64,000 nt of DNA from CAYUVF01 sp964448045 (GTDB taxonomy: Bacteria; Bacteroidota; Rhodothermia; Rhodothermales; Salinibacteraceae). Shown in pieces: positions 7,553-16,152 of this stretch; position 1 is the first letter of the stretch, and each line of letters opens with the position of its first letter. Under the pieces are notes generated by a model. It saw nothing but the letters and a program-made list of their open reading frames with translations, ran no database searches and was not told the DNA's origin. Made by a program: the position numbers and the translations under genes. The stretch covers positions 27,527 to 91,526 of the forward strand of contig CAYUVF010000009.1 of the NCBI GenBank assembly GCA_964448045.1. The letters are read 5' to 3'.

Positions 7553-8881
7553 GTGAGCACGACGTTTCAGAACATCAAGGGCACTTTCGACATCCTCCCG
7601 GACGCCTACCATGTCGGGGAGACGCGCATCGCCAGTAGTGCCGAGTGGCACGCCGTGGAGTCTACCATCCGCGAGGTGATGCAGCGCTTCAACATGGAGG
7701 AGATTCGCACACCGATTTTTGAGCCGACGGAGCTGATCGCTCGTGGAATCGGCCAGATGACGGATATCGTGACGAAGGAGATGTTCGCCTTCGAGCGGGG
7801 CGATACAAAGTACGTGCTCCGGCCCGAGATCACAGCCCCGGTGATGCGCGCCTTCATCCAGCACCACCTGGAGCAGCGCGGTGGCGTGCAGAAGCTGTTT
7901 TACCTCGGCCCGTGCTTCCGCGCCGAGCAGCCGCAGAAAGGCCGCTACCGCCAGTTTCACCAGTTTGGCGCCGAGGTCGTCGGCACCTCCGACGCCCGCG
8001 CCGATGCCGAGACCATCGCCCTCATGATGGCGATCTACGAGGCATTTGGCATCACGAACACGCGGCTGCGCCTCAACACCCTGGGCGATGCCGACAGCCG
8101 CCCGCGCTACCGCGAGGCCCTGCAAGACTACCTCGCTCCCTACACCGATGAACTGACCGAGACGAGCCGCGAGCGCCTCGATAAAAATCCGCTGCGCATT
8201 CTCGACACGAAGGTGCAGCACGAGCAGAAGATCCTGCAGGATGCGCCCCACATCATCGATTACGTCGACGACGAAAGCCGCGCGCACTACGCCGAGGTCA
8301 AGTCCTGGCTCGACGATCTCGACATCGCCTTCGAGGAGGATCCGTTCCTCGTGCGTGGGCTCGACTATTACACGCAGACGGCGTTCGAGCTGGAGAGCCC
8401 GGATCTCGGCGCGCAGAGTGCGCTCGCTGGGGGCGGGCGGTACGATCTGCTGGCCGAGGAGATCGGCAGCAGTCAGCCGCGCCCGGCGATCGGCTTTGCG
8501 GCGGGAATGGAGCGGCTGTTTCTCGCCCTCGAAGCCAGCGACGCCGATCTGCCCGCGGCCCCGCGACCGGATGTGTTTCTCGCCGCGCTGGGCGACGAGG
8601 CCGAGCGCTGGGTCTTCCACCAAGCGCAGGCCTTCCGCCGCGACGGCCTCGGTGTGGCACTCGACCTGAAAGGCCGCTCGCTCAAGGCGCAGATGAAAGA
8701 GGCCAACCGCCAGAATGCGCCGTACACGATTATCATTGGAGGCAACGAACTGGCCGATGGCAAAGCGCAGGTCAAAGAAATGGCCTCGGGCGAACAGGTG
8801 GAGGTGGCCTTCGACGAATTGGCTGCTTATCTCCTCAGCCAGAAAGAGATTGAGCGGCAGCTCGCGTCCGTCGAGAAGTAA
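7553..8881 (+). CDS. hisS: Histidyl-tRNA synthetase
   Basis: A 442-residue class II aminoacyl-tRNA synthetase that charges tRNA-His. Motif 2 (FYLGPCFRAEQPQKGRYRQF), the histidine-specific motif (VRGLDYYTQTAFE) and motif 3 (AIGFAAGMERL) are all present, followed by a C-terminal anticodon-binding domain (PDVFLAALGDEAERWVF onward). The start is GTG at 7553, reading MSTTFQNIKGTFDILPD, which fits the family N-terminus. Length is normal. Confidence 0.95.
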   Translation: MSTTFQNIKGTFDILPDAYHVGETRIASSAEWHAVESTIREVMQRFNMEEIRTPIFEPTELIARGIGQMTDIVTKEMFAFERGDTKYVLRPEITAPVMRAFIQHHLEQRGGVQKLFYLGPCFRAEQPQKGRYRQFHQFGAEVVGTSDARADAETIALMMAIYEAFGITNTRLRLNTLGDADSRPRYREALQDYLAPYTDELTETSRERLDKNPLRILDTKVQHEQKILQDAPHIIDYVDDESRAHYAEVKSWLDDLDIAFEEDPFLVRGLDYYTQTAFELESPDLGAQSALAGGGRYDLLAEEIGSSQPRPAIGFAAGMERLFLALEASDADLPAAPRPDVFLAALGDEAERWVFHQAQAFRRDGLGVALDLKGRSLKAQMKEANRQNAPYTIIIGGNELADGKAQVKEMASGEQVEVAFDELAAYLLSQKEIERQLASVEK

Positions 8882-8939
8882 GCCTTGGCTATTTTCTTCG
8901 AAGCCATCGATACCCGCAAACTGACCCTCGGACCTCGGC

Positions 8940-9872
8940 ATGTATCCGCGCCTCAGCGATCTGTTTAAAGACTTGCTCGGATTCGAGCTGCCGTTTCCCA
9001 TTTACTCGTTCGGCGCGATGGTCGCCATCGGGATCTTGACGGCGGCGTGGCTCACGGGCCGCGAGCTCGACCGGATGTATAACAACGGCCGGATCGGGGG
9101 CGTACGCGTCCCGGTCGATAACGATAAAAAGCGCCGCAAAGGGCGCACGAAAGAGGCGAGTCCGTCGGTGATCGTCGGCACGCTGGCGATTATCGCGGCC
9201 GTAGGCGGTATCGCCGGATCGAAGCTGTTCTTTCTGCTGGAGAACTTTAGCGCCTTTCGGGCCAATCCGCTGGCGATGATCTTCTCCACGGGCGGGCTCA
9301 CCTTCTACGGTGGACTCCTCGTGGCTGGCGGGGCCATCGTGTGGTATCTGCGCCGGAAGAACCTCTCTGTGGGCGCCGTTGCCGATGCCATGGCGCCGGG
9401 GCTGATGCTGGCCTACGGCATCGGGCGCATCGGGTGCCACCTTGCGGGCGATGGCGATTGGGGCATTCCCGCCGACCTCGCAGCCAAACCCGATTGGCTC
9501 CCGATGTGGCTCTGGGCCGAGACATATCCGAATGCCATCATCGGCGCGCCGCCCGAGCCGGTCTACCCGACCTCCGTCTACGAATTCATTGCCGCGGCAT
9601 TGCTCTTTGGGGTCCTCTGGGCTCTTCGCAAGCATACCTTCGTCAGCGGTTGGCTGTTTTCCGTCTACCTGATCTTTAACGGCATCGAGCGCTTCCTCAT
9701 CGAAAAGATTCGCGTCAACCCCGAGTACGACTTCCTCGGCGTGACCGTCACGCAGGCCGAGGTGATCAGCGTAGTCATCTTTGCAGCGGGCGTCGCCGGG
9801 CTCTGGTACACGTGGGAGCGCCGCGCCGACGCCTCCGTTTCGTCCTCCCCGCACCATGCCGCCACGGCTTAA
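8940..9872 (+). CDS. lgt: Phosphatidylglycerol-prolipoprotein diacylglyceryl transferase
   Basis: A 310-residue multi-pass inner-membrane enzyme that transfers diacylglycerol from phosphatidylglycerol to the lipobox cysteine of preprolipoproteins. The Lgt signature GRIGCHLAGDGDWG is present, as are the GGLTFYGGLLVAGG and IFNGIERFLIEKIRVN segments. An extended polar loop (residues 40-70, rich in Lys and Arg) follows the first membrane segment. It serves the many lipoproteins in this window (3622, 20360, 25160, 57858, 58383). Confidence 0.95.
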   Translation: MYPRLSDLFKDLLGFELPFPIYSFGAMVAIGILTAAWLTGRELDRMYNNGRIGGVRVPVDNDKKRRKGRTKEASPSVIVGTLAIIAAVGGIAGSKLFFLLENFSAFRANPLAMIFSTGGLTFYGGLLVAGGAIVWYLRRKNLSVGAVADAMAPGLMLAYGIGRIGCHLAGDGDWGIPADLAAKPDWLPMWLWAETYPNAIIGAPPEPVYPTSVYEFIAAALLFGVLWALRKHTFVSGWLFSVYLIFNGIERFLIEKIRVNPEYDFLGVTVTQAEVISVVIFAAGVAGLWYTWERRADASVSSSPHHAATA

Positions 9873-9882
9873 CCCGACTCGC

Positions 9883-10668
9883 ATGGAAAATCCTGAAACG
9901 ACGCAGATTATTGGCCGCAATCCGGTGCGTGAGGCGTTGGGCGACCGGGCCGGGCGCATCGAAAAAGTGATGTTGCAGCGCGGCGTGCATGGCGATGCCA
10001 TCAGCGCGATCCGCAAGCGGGCCGATGAAACCGGCGTGCCGGTGCAGTACGTCCCGAAGGCGCGCCTCGACCACGACACGGATGGACTCACGCATCAGGG
10101 CGCGGTGGCGATTGCGGCGCCTGTCAGCTATGCGACGGTCAACGATCTGCTTGCCGAAATTGCGCCGACGTGGGGCGAGGTGAAGGATCGGAAGCCGCTA
10201 CTCGTCGTCATCGACCGGGTGACGGATCCGCGCAATTTCGGCGCCATCCTCCGGAGTGCGGTCGCCGCCGGGGCTGATGGCGTCTTCGTCCCCAACCAGC
10301 ACATGGCTCCGTTAAATGCCGCTGCGATCAAAGCCAGCGCAGGCACAGCGCTGCGCATCCCGATTGCGCGCACCGGTGCGCTCGACGCGTTGCTGATCCA
10401 GCTCAAGGAGCGCGGCTACTGGGTGATTGGTGCTGATGGGGATGCGAGCACCTCGCACTGGGACACCGACTGGGACCGTCCCCTGGCGCTTGTGATGGGC
10501 AGTGAGGGACAGGGATTACAGCCCAAAGTGGCTGCCGCTTGCGACGAACGCATCGCCATCCCGATGCGCGGTCCGGCCGAGTCGCTCAACGTGTCCGTTG
10601 CGGCGGGTATTCTGCTTTTCAGCGCTGCTCGCCCACGCATCGAGGCCGAGACGTCATCCGCTCGGTGA
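9883..10668 (+). CDS. rlmB: 23S rRNA (guanosine-2'-O)-methyltransferase RlmB-like (TrmH family)
   Basis: A 261-residue SPOUT methyltransferase. The N-terminal substrate-binding domain starts IIGRNPVREAL and ends before the knotted domain. Motif 1 is DRVTDPRNFGAILRSA, motif 2 LALVMGSEGQG and motif 3 IPMRGPAESLNVSVAAG, which is the SAM-binding trefoil knot. These fit RlmB, which 2'-O-methylates G2251 of 23S rRNA. The ATG at 9883 begins a normal-length protein; an upstream extension to 9781 overlaps lgt and is rejected. The 3' end overlaps the convergent gene by 15 bp. Confidence 0.9.
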   Translation: MENPETTQIIGRNPVREALGDRAGRIEKVMLQRGVHGDAISAIRKRADETGVPVQYVPKARLDHDTDGLTHQGAVAIAAPVSYATVNDLLAEIAPTWGEVKDRKPLLVVIDRVTDPRNFGAILRSAVAAGADGVFVPNQHMAPLNAAAIKASAGTALRIPIARTGALDALLIQLKERGYWVIGADGDASTSHWDTDWDRPLALVMGSEGQGLQPKVAAACDERIAIPMRGPAESLNVSVAAGILLFSAARPRIEAETSSAR

Positions 10669-11790
10669 CTCATCCGCCGAAGACGGATCGGCCGTCGTAG
10701 GCGCTGGTTCCGGTGTGGCTTTTTCGTCCGGGGCTTTGTTGCGCAGCGCCCGCAGGCTAATACCCTGGGCCGCCAGCAGAATGCCACCAAGAGCGGTGTA
10801 GAGGACGAGTTGGGCGGCGTGGGTCAGCACGGCGTAGGTGGCGGCGTCCGCGTCGGGGACGGCGTAGAGATACACGAGTGCCTGGATCGTGACGTAGTGA
10901 TACGAGCCGAGCCCCCCGGGGGAGGGTACCACAAGGCCAAGCGCGCCGATCAGCATGAGACCCCAGGCATCGAGCAGGCCGAGATCGAATGGGCCGGCCA
11001 TGCCCAGCATGGCGAGAGGAACATAGGCCATGATCGCGTAGCCGCCCCACATCGCCAGCGTGCTGCCGATGAGGGCTCCCCGCCGCCGAGCGCGCAGGAG
11101 CGTCATCATCCCCTCCCGGAACGACACGAACGCCGGCTGTAGTTTCGATCTCCAGAGCTGCCGCACGGCCGAGCCTTGCCGCTGAATGGCCCACCAGAGC
11201 CCCGCAATGAGCAGGCCGATCAGGAGCACGCCGCCGCCCGCGATGAGCAGCCACATCGGCCCCGCGCCGGGATCGACCTGGGCCAGTGCGGGCTCGATAA
11301 AACGTCGTTGCACCACCGCCAACTGATCCGAATAGAGGGGGATGAGTGTCAGCAGGGCGAGGGCAAGCACGGCCATATCCAGCATGCGCTCGACGACGAC
11401 GGTTCCAAAAACCCCGCTGAAGCTCCGCTTCGTCTGTGTGGACAGGTTGGCCGTCCGCGCCACCTCGCCGAGGCGCGGCGCGGCGTAATTGACCATGTAG
11501 CCGATCATGATCGAGGTGAACGCCTGCCAGAGCGACGCCCGCTGGACCTCCGCGCCGTTGGTCTCGGGTGCAAGCGGTAGCGCATCCAGCAGTAGCTGCC
11601 AGCGCCAGGCCCGCAGCAGATGACTCGATAGTGCGATGATGATCAGCGGGAGGAGCCAGCGGTAATCGGCCCCGCGGAAGGCGGTCAGTACCGCGCTAAG
11701 GTCTACGCCCCGCAGCGACAGGTATAGCAAGCCCCCGGCCAGCGTGAAGCTGCCGACGTGGAAGAGCATTTTGCGGGTGCGGGCGGTCAC
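10654..11790 (-). CDS. Flippase-like / lysylphosphatidylglycerol synthase transmembrane family protein
   Basis: A 378-residue integral membrane protein of the UPF0104/MprF-like flippase-domain family. It has about eight hydrophobic segments, the conserved HLLRAWRWQLLL near residue 58, the VNYAAPRLGEVARTANLS block, and the late VPSPGGLGSYHYV motif. Family members are thought to move or modify lipids at the inner membrane; the substrate is unknown here. The C-terminal tail is polar and Pro/Asp-rich. It lies 26 bp downstream of lolA, probably in the same transcript. Confidence 0.85.
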   Translation of the reverse strand: MTARTRKMLFHVGSFTLAGGLLYLSLRGVDLSAVLTAFRGADYRWLLPLIIIALSSHLLRAWRWQLLLDALPLAPETNGAEVQRASLWQAFTSIMIGYMVNYAAPRLGEVARTANLSTQTKRSFSGVFGTVVVERMLDMAVLALALLTLIPLYSDQLAVVQRRFIEPALAQVDPGAGPMWLLIAGGGVLLIGLLIAGLWWAIQRQGSAVRQLWRSKLQPAFVSFREGMMTLLRARRRGALIGSTLAMWGGYAIMAYVPLAMLGMAGPFDLGLLDAWGLMLIGALGLVVPSPGGLGSYHYVTIQALVYLYAVPDADAATYAVLTHAAQLVLYTALGGILLAAQGISLRALRNKAPDEKATPEPAPTTADPSSADESPSG

Positions 11791-11816
11791 AACAACGGAG
11801 GCCGTGCGAGGTCACA

Positions 11817-12479
11817 TTACGAACGGAGATCCACGACTTCGGCGTCGCCGGGGGGCGAGAACGTGAATGGCTCGCCGGTAAGACTTGGGTTGAACTGGAG
11901 GTCGTCGAGCGTAAACGTGATCGTGGTGCCGTTGCGATCTTCGAGGCGGAGCCGCGTGATGGCTGTGTCGCGGTCGCGCAGATGCACCGTTACCGATCGG
12001 TACACGGAATTGCTATCCTTTGGGGCCAGGCTTAGCTCGTAAAACCGATCGCCCTGCTCCATCTGGGTCTGCATGGACTCGACGCGGAAGCGCTCGGCGT
12101 AGTCATAAAACACCTCATCCGGCGTGAGCGTCGTCTCATCATCGACGTAATCGTTGACGATCACTTGATTGGACGACGGCGTGTAAATCCAGGTCGTCAC
12201 CCCATCGGCCACGAGCGTCTGCTGTGGGGTTTCGATCCGAAACTTATCCGATTGCAGTAGCAGCGATCCCCGATTGGTGGTCGTTCGATCCGAAAAGGAG
12301 GAGCGGATCGTTTGCGTGAAACGCGCGCGGAGCGCATCGACCGAGTCGTACTTCGACTGGATACGTTCGAGGAGCGCATCAGGGGTCTGCGCGTAGGCAG
12401 ACGGCACGGCAAAGCCGGCCATCAACGTAGCGAGCAGCAGGAGTAGCCCCCTGCGGATGGACCTATCGAGAGATCGCAT
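11817..12479 (-). CDS. lolA: Outer-membrane lipoprotein carrier protein LolA
   Basis: A 220-residue periplasmic protein with a cleavable signal peptide (hydrophobic core LLLLLATLMAGFAVPSAYA). The mature part has the LolA pattern: an N-terminal helix (LLERIQSKYDSVDALRARFTQ), then antiparallel strands with LLLQSDKFRIETP and TWIYTPSSNQVIV. It ferries lipoproteins from LolCDE to the outer membrane. It sits between thpR and a flippase-like gene on the same strand. Confidence 0.9.
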   Translation of the reverse strand: MRSLDRSIRRGLLLLLATLMAGFAVPSAYAQTPDALLERIQSKYDSVDALRARFTQTIRSSFSDRTTTNRGSLLLQSDKFRIETPQQTLVADGVTTWIYTPSSNQVIVNDYVDDETTLTPDEVFYDYAERFRVESMQTQMEQGDRFYELSLAPKDSNSVYRSVTVHLRDRDTAITRLRLEDRNGTTITFTLDDLQFNPSLTGEPFTFSPPGDAEVVDLRS

Positions 12480-12518
12480 AGGGTTCGTGGCGTCGTGAAA
12501 AAGGCGGATGCGTGATCG

Positions 12519-13001
12519 TCAGCGCAGCGGGTATGTCGCACGGGGTTCGTGCACAGCGCCGTCTGGTTTGAGTATGCTTTCGTACAGCGTAAACCGGTCG
12601 ACCTGAAACGCATCCAGTTGAGGAACCGGGGTCGACTGAAGGAAGGAGCGCACGGCCCGCGGATCGGCGTCCTGGAGGCGCGCTATCGTCAGATGCGGAC
12701 GGTACGAACGCGTTTCGCGGTCGATACCCACGCTCGCGAGCGCATCGTCCACGTCGTGGTAGAGCGTCTGCAGCGAATCCGAGCTATCGAAGCTGATCAT
12801 CAGCACTCGGGGGGTGCGGCGGGAGGGAAGCACGCCCAGGCCGAGCGGGTCGAGCGCGAAGGGGGTGCCCTGTACCGCAGTNNNNNNNNNNNNNNNNNNN
12901 NNNNNNNNNNNNNNNNNNNNNNNNNNNNNNNNNNNNNNNNNNNNNNNNNNNNNNNNNNNNNNNNNNNNNNNNNNNNNNNNNAGCCTGTTCGGCACGCGCA
13001 T
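12519..13001 (-). CDS. thpR: RNA 2',3'-cyclic phosphodiesterase (ThpR/LigT), interrupted by an assembly gap
   Basis: The C-terminal part has the second catalytic motif of the 2H phosphoesterases (PHLTIARL) and the family end (FTLYESILKPDGAVHEPRATY). The first HxT motif must lie in the N gap. On the other side of the gap the minus strand reads ATG CGC GTG CCG AAC AGG CT (MRVPNRL), which fits the usual start M..RLFIAL, so I place the start at 13001. With 100 Ns only about 33 residues separate the flanks, whereas the family needs about 60-70. The true gap is therefore probably near 200 bp. The enzyme opens 2',3'-cyclic phosphates on RNA. Confidence 0.75.
   Translation of the reverse strand: MRVPNRXXXXXXXXXXXXXXXXXXXXXXXXXXXXXXXXXXTAVQGTPFALDPLGLGVLPSRRTPRVLMISFDSSDSLQTLYHDVDDALASVGIDRETRSYRPHLTIARLQDADPRAVRSFLQSTPVPQLDAFQVDRFTLYESILKPDGAVHEPRATYPLR
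12882..12981. other. Assembly gap (100 N)
   Basis: Exactly 100 undetermined bases, the conventional placeholder for a gap of unknown length. It lies inside thpR. The expected protein length suggests that more than 100 bases are missing. Confidence 0.98.
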
Positions 13002-13012
13002 CCAAAAAACGA

Positions 13013-13483
13013 ATGAGCATTCAAAAAATTGTATCGGGTGGACAGACGGGCGTCGATCGCGCGGCGCTCGATGCGGCGCTGGAGCAGAACGTCCCGGTTG
13101 GGGGCTGGTGCCCGAAAGGCCGGCGCGCCGAAGACGGCCCGATCCCCGGCCGGTATCCATTGAAAGAGACGCCGACGACCGACTATGCTGTGCGTACGGC
13201 GTGGAACGTGCGCGACAGTGACGGCACGCTGATTCTGGGCGATCCCGAAGTGTCGGGCGGCACGTCGCTCACGGCGGAGGAAGCGCGTGAGCGCAATAAG
13301 CCCGTATTGCAAATAAAAATCAATACAGCCGAGGTGGGGAGCATCCGCCAGTGGATTGCGGCGGAGGCCATTGAGGTGCTCAACGTCGCGGGGCCGCGGG
13401 CCAGTGAGGCTACCGGGATTTACAAAGCGGCCCGGGCGTTGATAACGGCGTTGCTTCAGGCTGAGGGGTCGTCTTCGTCGTAG
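13013..13483 (+). CDS. Putative molybdenum carrier-like (SLOG/LOG-fold) protein
   Basis: A 156-residue cytosolic Rossmann-like protein. It matches the family annotated as putative molybdenum carrier: N-terminal IVSGGQTGVDRAALDAAL, GWCPKGRRAEDGPIPGRYPL, and GTLILGDPEVSGGTSLT. The true biochemical role of this family is uncertain, and related SLOG domains bind nucleotides. No molybdopterin genes are nearby. It is head-to-head with thpR with only 11 bp between start codons, and its 3' end overlaps the convergent membrane gene by 28 bp. Confidence 0.8.
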   Translation: MSIQKIVSGGQTGVDRAALDAALEQNVPVGGWCPKGRRAEDGPIPGRYPLKETPTTDYAVRTAWNVRDSDGTLILGDPEVSGGTSLTAEEARERNKPVLQIKINTAEVGSIRQWIAAEAIEVLNVAGPRASEATGIYKAARALITALLQAEGSSSS

Positions 13484-13773
13484 GAGGGATGCCGCCGGTG
13501 CCGCTGCGCGAAGAGATTCTCGCCCGATTCGACGCGCCGCGCCGCTCTGAGCAGCACAAATATACCGGAGGCCATAGCGACGAGGACGAAGACGAGTGCC
13601 GGAATCCAGAGGGGCGCCTCGAAGTCGAACTGGGTCGCCTGGATTTCCGGGTGGCGGAGGGCTTTATCCGCCAGCCAGATCGAGAGGCTGATTCCGATCA
13701 CGGCGAAGACCGCAGCGCCTCCACGCAGGAGATAGACAGCAGGCGGGGCGGTGTCCGGATCATTTTGCGGCAT
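13456..13773 (-). CDS. Small two-span membrane protein downstream of hisF
   Basis: A 105-residue protein of unknown function. It has two hydrophobic segments (GGAAVFAVIGISLSIWLA and IPALVFVLVAMASGIFVLL) joined by a polar loop, then a charged C-terminal tail ending in Asp/Glu. Its ATG at 13773 lies 14 bp inside the 3' end of hisF in another frame, a typical translational-coupling arrangement, so it is the last gene of the histidine operon. No link to histidine synthesis can be read from the sequence. Confidence 0.65.
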   Translation of the reverse strand: MPQNDPDTAPPAVYLLRGGAAVFAVIGISLSIWLADKALRHPEIQATQFDFEAPLWIPALVFVLVAMASGIFVLLRAARRVESGENLFAQRHRRHPSYDEDDPSA

Positions 13774-14554
13774 GGTGCTCCGTCTGCTGATCGAGCGTGA
13801 GGCGAACAGGCAGGTCCGCACGGTGAAGGGCGGCTTTGGCCTCGTCGACGCTGTACTCGCGGAAGTGGAAGATGGAGGCGGCGAGCACGGCATCGGCCTG
13901 ACCGTCGGTGAGCGCTTCGGCCAGGTGCTCCACGGTGCCGGCGCCACCCGACGCAATGACGGGAATCCGCACTCGCTCGCTGATGGCGCGCAGCAGCTCA
14001 ATGTCGTACCCGTCTTTGGTACCATCGCGGTCCATCGAGGTCACAAGCAGCTCGCCCGCGCCGCGCTGTTCGGCTTCCATGGCCCATTCGATGGCGTCGA
14101 GGCCGGTTGGCTTACGGCCGCCGTGCACGAAGACTTCCCACTGATCATTGCCGGTGCGCTTGGCGTCAATGGCCACCACGATGCACTGTGCCCCGAAGGC
14201 CTCTGCGCCCGCCGCGATGAGATCCGGGTTTTTGACGGCGGCCGAGTTGATCGCCACTTTGTCGGCCCCGGCGTGGAGCATCGCCCGCATGTCATCCACC
14301 GTGCGGAGCCCGCCGCCGACGGTCAGCGGGATAAAGACCTGATCGGCGGTGCGGCGCACGACGTCGTGCATGATATTGCGGTCCTCGTGCGTCGCCGTGA
14401 TATCGAGAAACACGAGCTCATCGGCGCCAGCGTCGTCGTAGAAACGGGCCTGTTCAACCGGGTCGCCTGCATCCACCAGATCGACAAAATTAACGCCTTT
14501 CACGACGCGCCCATGGTCGACGTCGAGACACGGAATGATACGTTTGGCAAGCAT
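13760..14554 (-). CDS. hisF: Imidazole glycerol phosphate synthase cyclase subunit HisF
   Basis: A 264-residue TIM barrel starting MLAKRIIPCLDVDHGRVVKG, the canonical HisF N-terminus with the catalytic Asp in CLDVD. The second catalytic Asp is in TSMDRDGTKDGYD, and phosphate-binding loops (VGGGLRTVDD, ASGGAGTVEH) are intact. It cyclises PRFAR with ammonia from HisH to give IGP and AICAR. It follows hisA by 12 bp in the operon. Confidence 0.96.
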   Translation of the reverse strand: MLAKRIIPCLDVDHGRVVKGVNFVDLVDAGDPVEQARFYDDAGADELVFLDITATHEDRNIMHDVVRRTADQVFIPLTVGGGLRTVDDMRAMLHAGADKVAINSAAVKNPDLIAAGAEAFGAQCIVVAIDAKRTGNDQWEVFVHGGRKPTGLDAIEWAMEAEQRGAGELLVTSMDRDGTKDGYDIELLRAISERVRIPVIASGGAGTVEHLAEALTDGQADAVLAASIFHFREYSVDEAKAALHRADLPVRLTLDQQTEHHAAK

Positions 14555-14566
14555 ACGCGGCGGGGA

Positions 14567-15370
14567 TTAGCAGGAATCCTGGGCTTCGAGTTCGTTGCGG
14601 AGTTGGGCCGTTGAAAAGCGGTTGAGGTCAACGGATTCCTTGTCGTGCCAGCACCAGAATTGCTGGCACGGGAATTTGTTTTCGTAGAGGGCCTTGCCGA
14701 TAATGACCGAATCGATCCCGTACGAGGCGAGCGACTCCAGGTGCAACAGATCACTGTGATCGCTGACGCCTCCGGAGGCGGTGATTTTCATGTTCGAGAG
14801 ATGCCGTCCGAGGCGCCGATACGCCTCCACGTTGAGGCCTTCAAGCGTCCCATCGCGGCTAATGTCGGTGTACACGATGCGGCGCACGCCGCGATCTTCC
14901 ATCTCCAGCGCGAGTTCGGTCGCGTCCACGCCAGATCCTTCCGTCCAGCCCTCAACGCGCGCCTCGCCATCCCGCGCGTCGATACCGACGACGATGCGGC
15001 TGCATGAGTAGCGCGCGATCGCTTCCGAAACGAAGTCGGGGTTGCGCACGGCGGCCGTGCCGATCACGACGCGGTAAACACCCATGTCAAAGACCTTTTC
15101 CAGTTGCTCCATCGAGCGAATCCCGCCGCCCAGCTGAATCGGGATATCGAGTGCATCGCACATTCGGGCGATAACCTCGCGGTTGTTATTGCTGTCGCCG
15201 CGTGCGGCATCGAGGTCAACTACGTGCAGGACGCGGGCATTCTGCACGCGCCAGAGTTTGGCCATCTTTACCGGGTCGTCGAAGTAAACAGTTTCGTCGT
15301 CGTACGAGCCCTGATGCAGACGCACGCAGCGGCCGCCGCGGAGATCGATGGCGGGAATGACAAGGGCCAT
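14567..15370 (-). CDS. hisA: Phosphoribosylformimino-5-aminoimidazole carboxamide ribotide isomerase HisA
   Basis: A 267-residue TIM-barrel isomerase converting ProFAR to PRFAR. It starts MALVIPAIDLRGGRCVRL with the catalytic Asp in AIDLRGG; the second Asp lies in YTDISRDGTLEG. Phosphate loops QLGGGIRSMEQ and ASGGVSDHSDL are present. The C-terminus is about 20 residues longer than usual (ENKFPCQQFWCWHDKES onward). It lies between hisH and hisF, as the pathway partners commonly do. Confidence 0.95.
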   Translation of the reverse strand: MALVIPAIDLRGGRCVRLHQGSYDDETVYFDDPVKMAKLWRVQNARVLHVVDLDAARGDSNNNREVIARMCDALDIPIQLGGGIRSMEQLEKVFDMGVYRVVIGTAAVRNPDFVSEAIARYSCSRIVVGIDARDGEARVEGWTEGSGVDATELALEMEDRGVRRIVYTDISRDGTLEGLNVEAYRRLGRHLSNMKITASGGVSDHSDLLHLESLASYGIDSVIIGKALYENKFPCQQFWCWHDKESVDLNRFSTAQLRNELEAQDSC

Positions 15371-15417
15371 GGGAAGGAGGGGTTGCTGGGGGAGGACCCG
15401 ACGCGCTGCCGGTTCGA

Positions 15418-16071
15418 TTACTCCGCACTTAGGTGGGCGAAGTTGTCGAGCAATCGGAGTCCGGCACGCTGACTCTTCTCGGGATGAAACTGCACCCCAT
15501 AAACGTTGTTTCGGTGGACGATCGCCGGGAAATCGTGGCCGTACGTGGTGGTTGCGAGCACATCATCTGCCCGATCGGGGAGGGCGTGATAGGAGTGGAC
15601 GAAATAGACGTACGCGCCGTCGTCGATGCCATCCAGCAGGGGGGCGTCGTGGGTCGGGTGGATCGTGTTCCAGCCCATGTGAGGCACTTTAAGCGCTTGA
15701 GCAGCGCCCGGGGCGTTGGCTCCCGCGGGCACCGGCTCGGCCTCGTGGAAGTGGGCGACCCGTCCCGGAAGCACGCCCAGTCCCTCGTGCGCGCCACGCT
15801 CCTCGCCCACCTCGAACAAGAGCTGCATCCCGATACAGACCCCCAGAAACGGCGTCCCGGCCTCGATGGCGTCGAGAATGGGCGCCTCCAGGTCGCGCTC
15901 GCGAATCTCCCCGATGCAGGATCCGAAGGCGCCGACGCCGGGCAGCACCAGCCGCTCGGCTCGGTCGATGTCGGCGGGGTTGTCCGTGCGAAGGACCTCT
16001 ACATCGACGGCCTCAAAAGCCTTCTCGATGGACCGCAGGTTGCCGATGCCGTAGTCGATAATAGTAACCAT
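15418..16071 (-). CDS. hisH: Imidazole glycerol phosphate synthase glutaminase subunit HisH
   Basis: A 217-residue class I glutamine amidotransferase. It starts MVTIIDYGIGNLRSIEKAFE, has the nucleophile in GVCIGMQLLFE (Cys near residue 78) and the His/Glu dyad in VQFHPEKSQ near the end. It supplies ammonia to HisF through the synthase tunnel. Normal length. It lies 47 bp upstream of hisA in the same operon. Confidence 0.95.
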   Translation of the reverse strand: MVTIIDYGIGNLRSIEKAFEAVDVEVLRTDNPADIDRAERLVLPGVGAFGSCIGEIRERDLEAPILDAIEAGTPFLGVCIGMQLLFEVGEERGAHEGLGVLPGRVAHFHEAEPVPAGANAPGAAQALKVPHMGWNTIHPTHDAPLLDGIDDGAYVYFVHSYHALPDRADDVLATTTYGHDFPAIVHRNNVYGVQFHPEKSQRAGLRLLDNFAHLSAE

Positions 16072-16072
16072 G

Positions 16073-16145
16073 TCGAATTTCGATTGTAGATTTGTGAATG
16101 ACGAGTAGACTTGAAACGAGCGACATTCGCCATTCGAGAATCCCC
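16073..16145. repeat. Low-complexity intergenic repeat-like segment
   Basis: Between hisH and proC lies a stretch built from short related words such as TCGAATTTCGATT, GATTTGTGAATGACGA and CATTCGCCATTCGAGAAT. The spacer at 54850-54949 uses the same words. Such ATTCG/GAATGACG words look like fragments of a dispersed intergenic repeat. The class is my inference from only two copies. Confidence 0.3.
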
Positions 16146-16152
16146 CTTCGCC

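Noticed and set aside
16087..16094. TAGATTTG, a perfect TAnnTTTG promoter box on the plus strand
   Set aside because: There is no plus-strand gene downstream and no matching -33 element; it lies in the repeat-like spacer.
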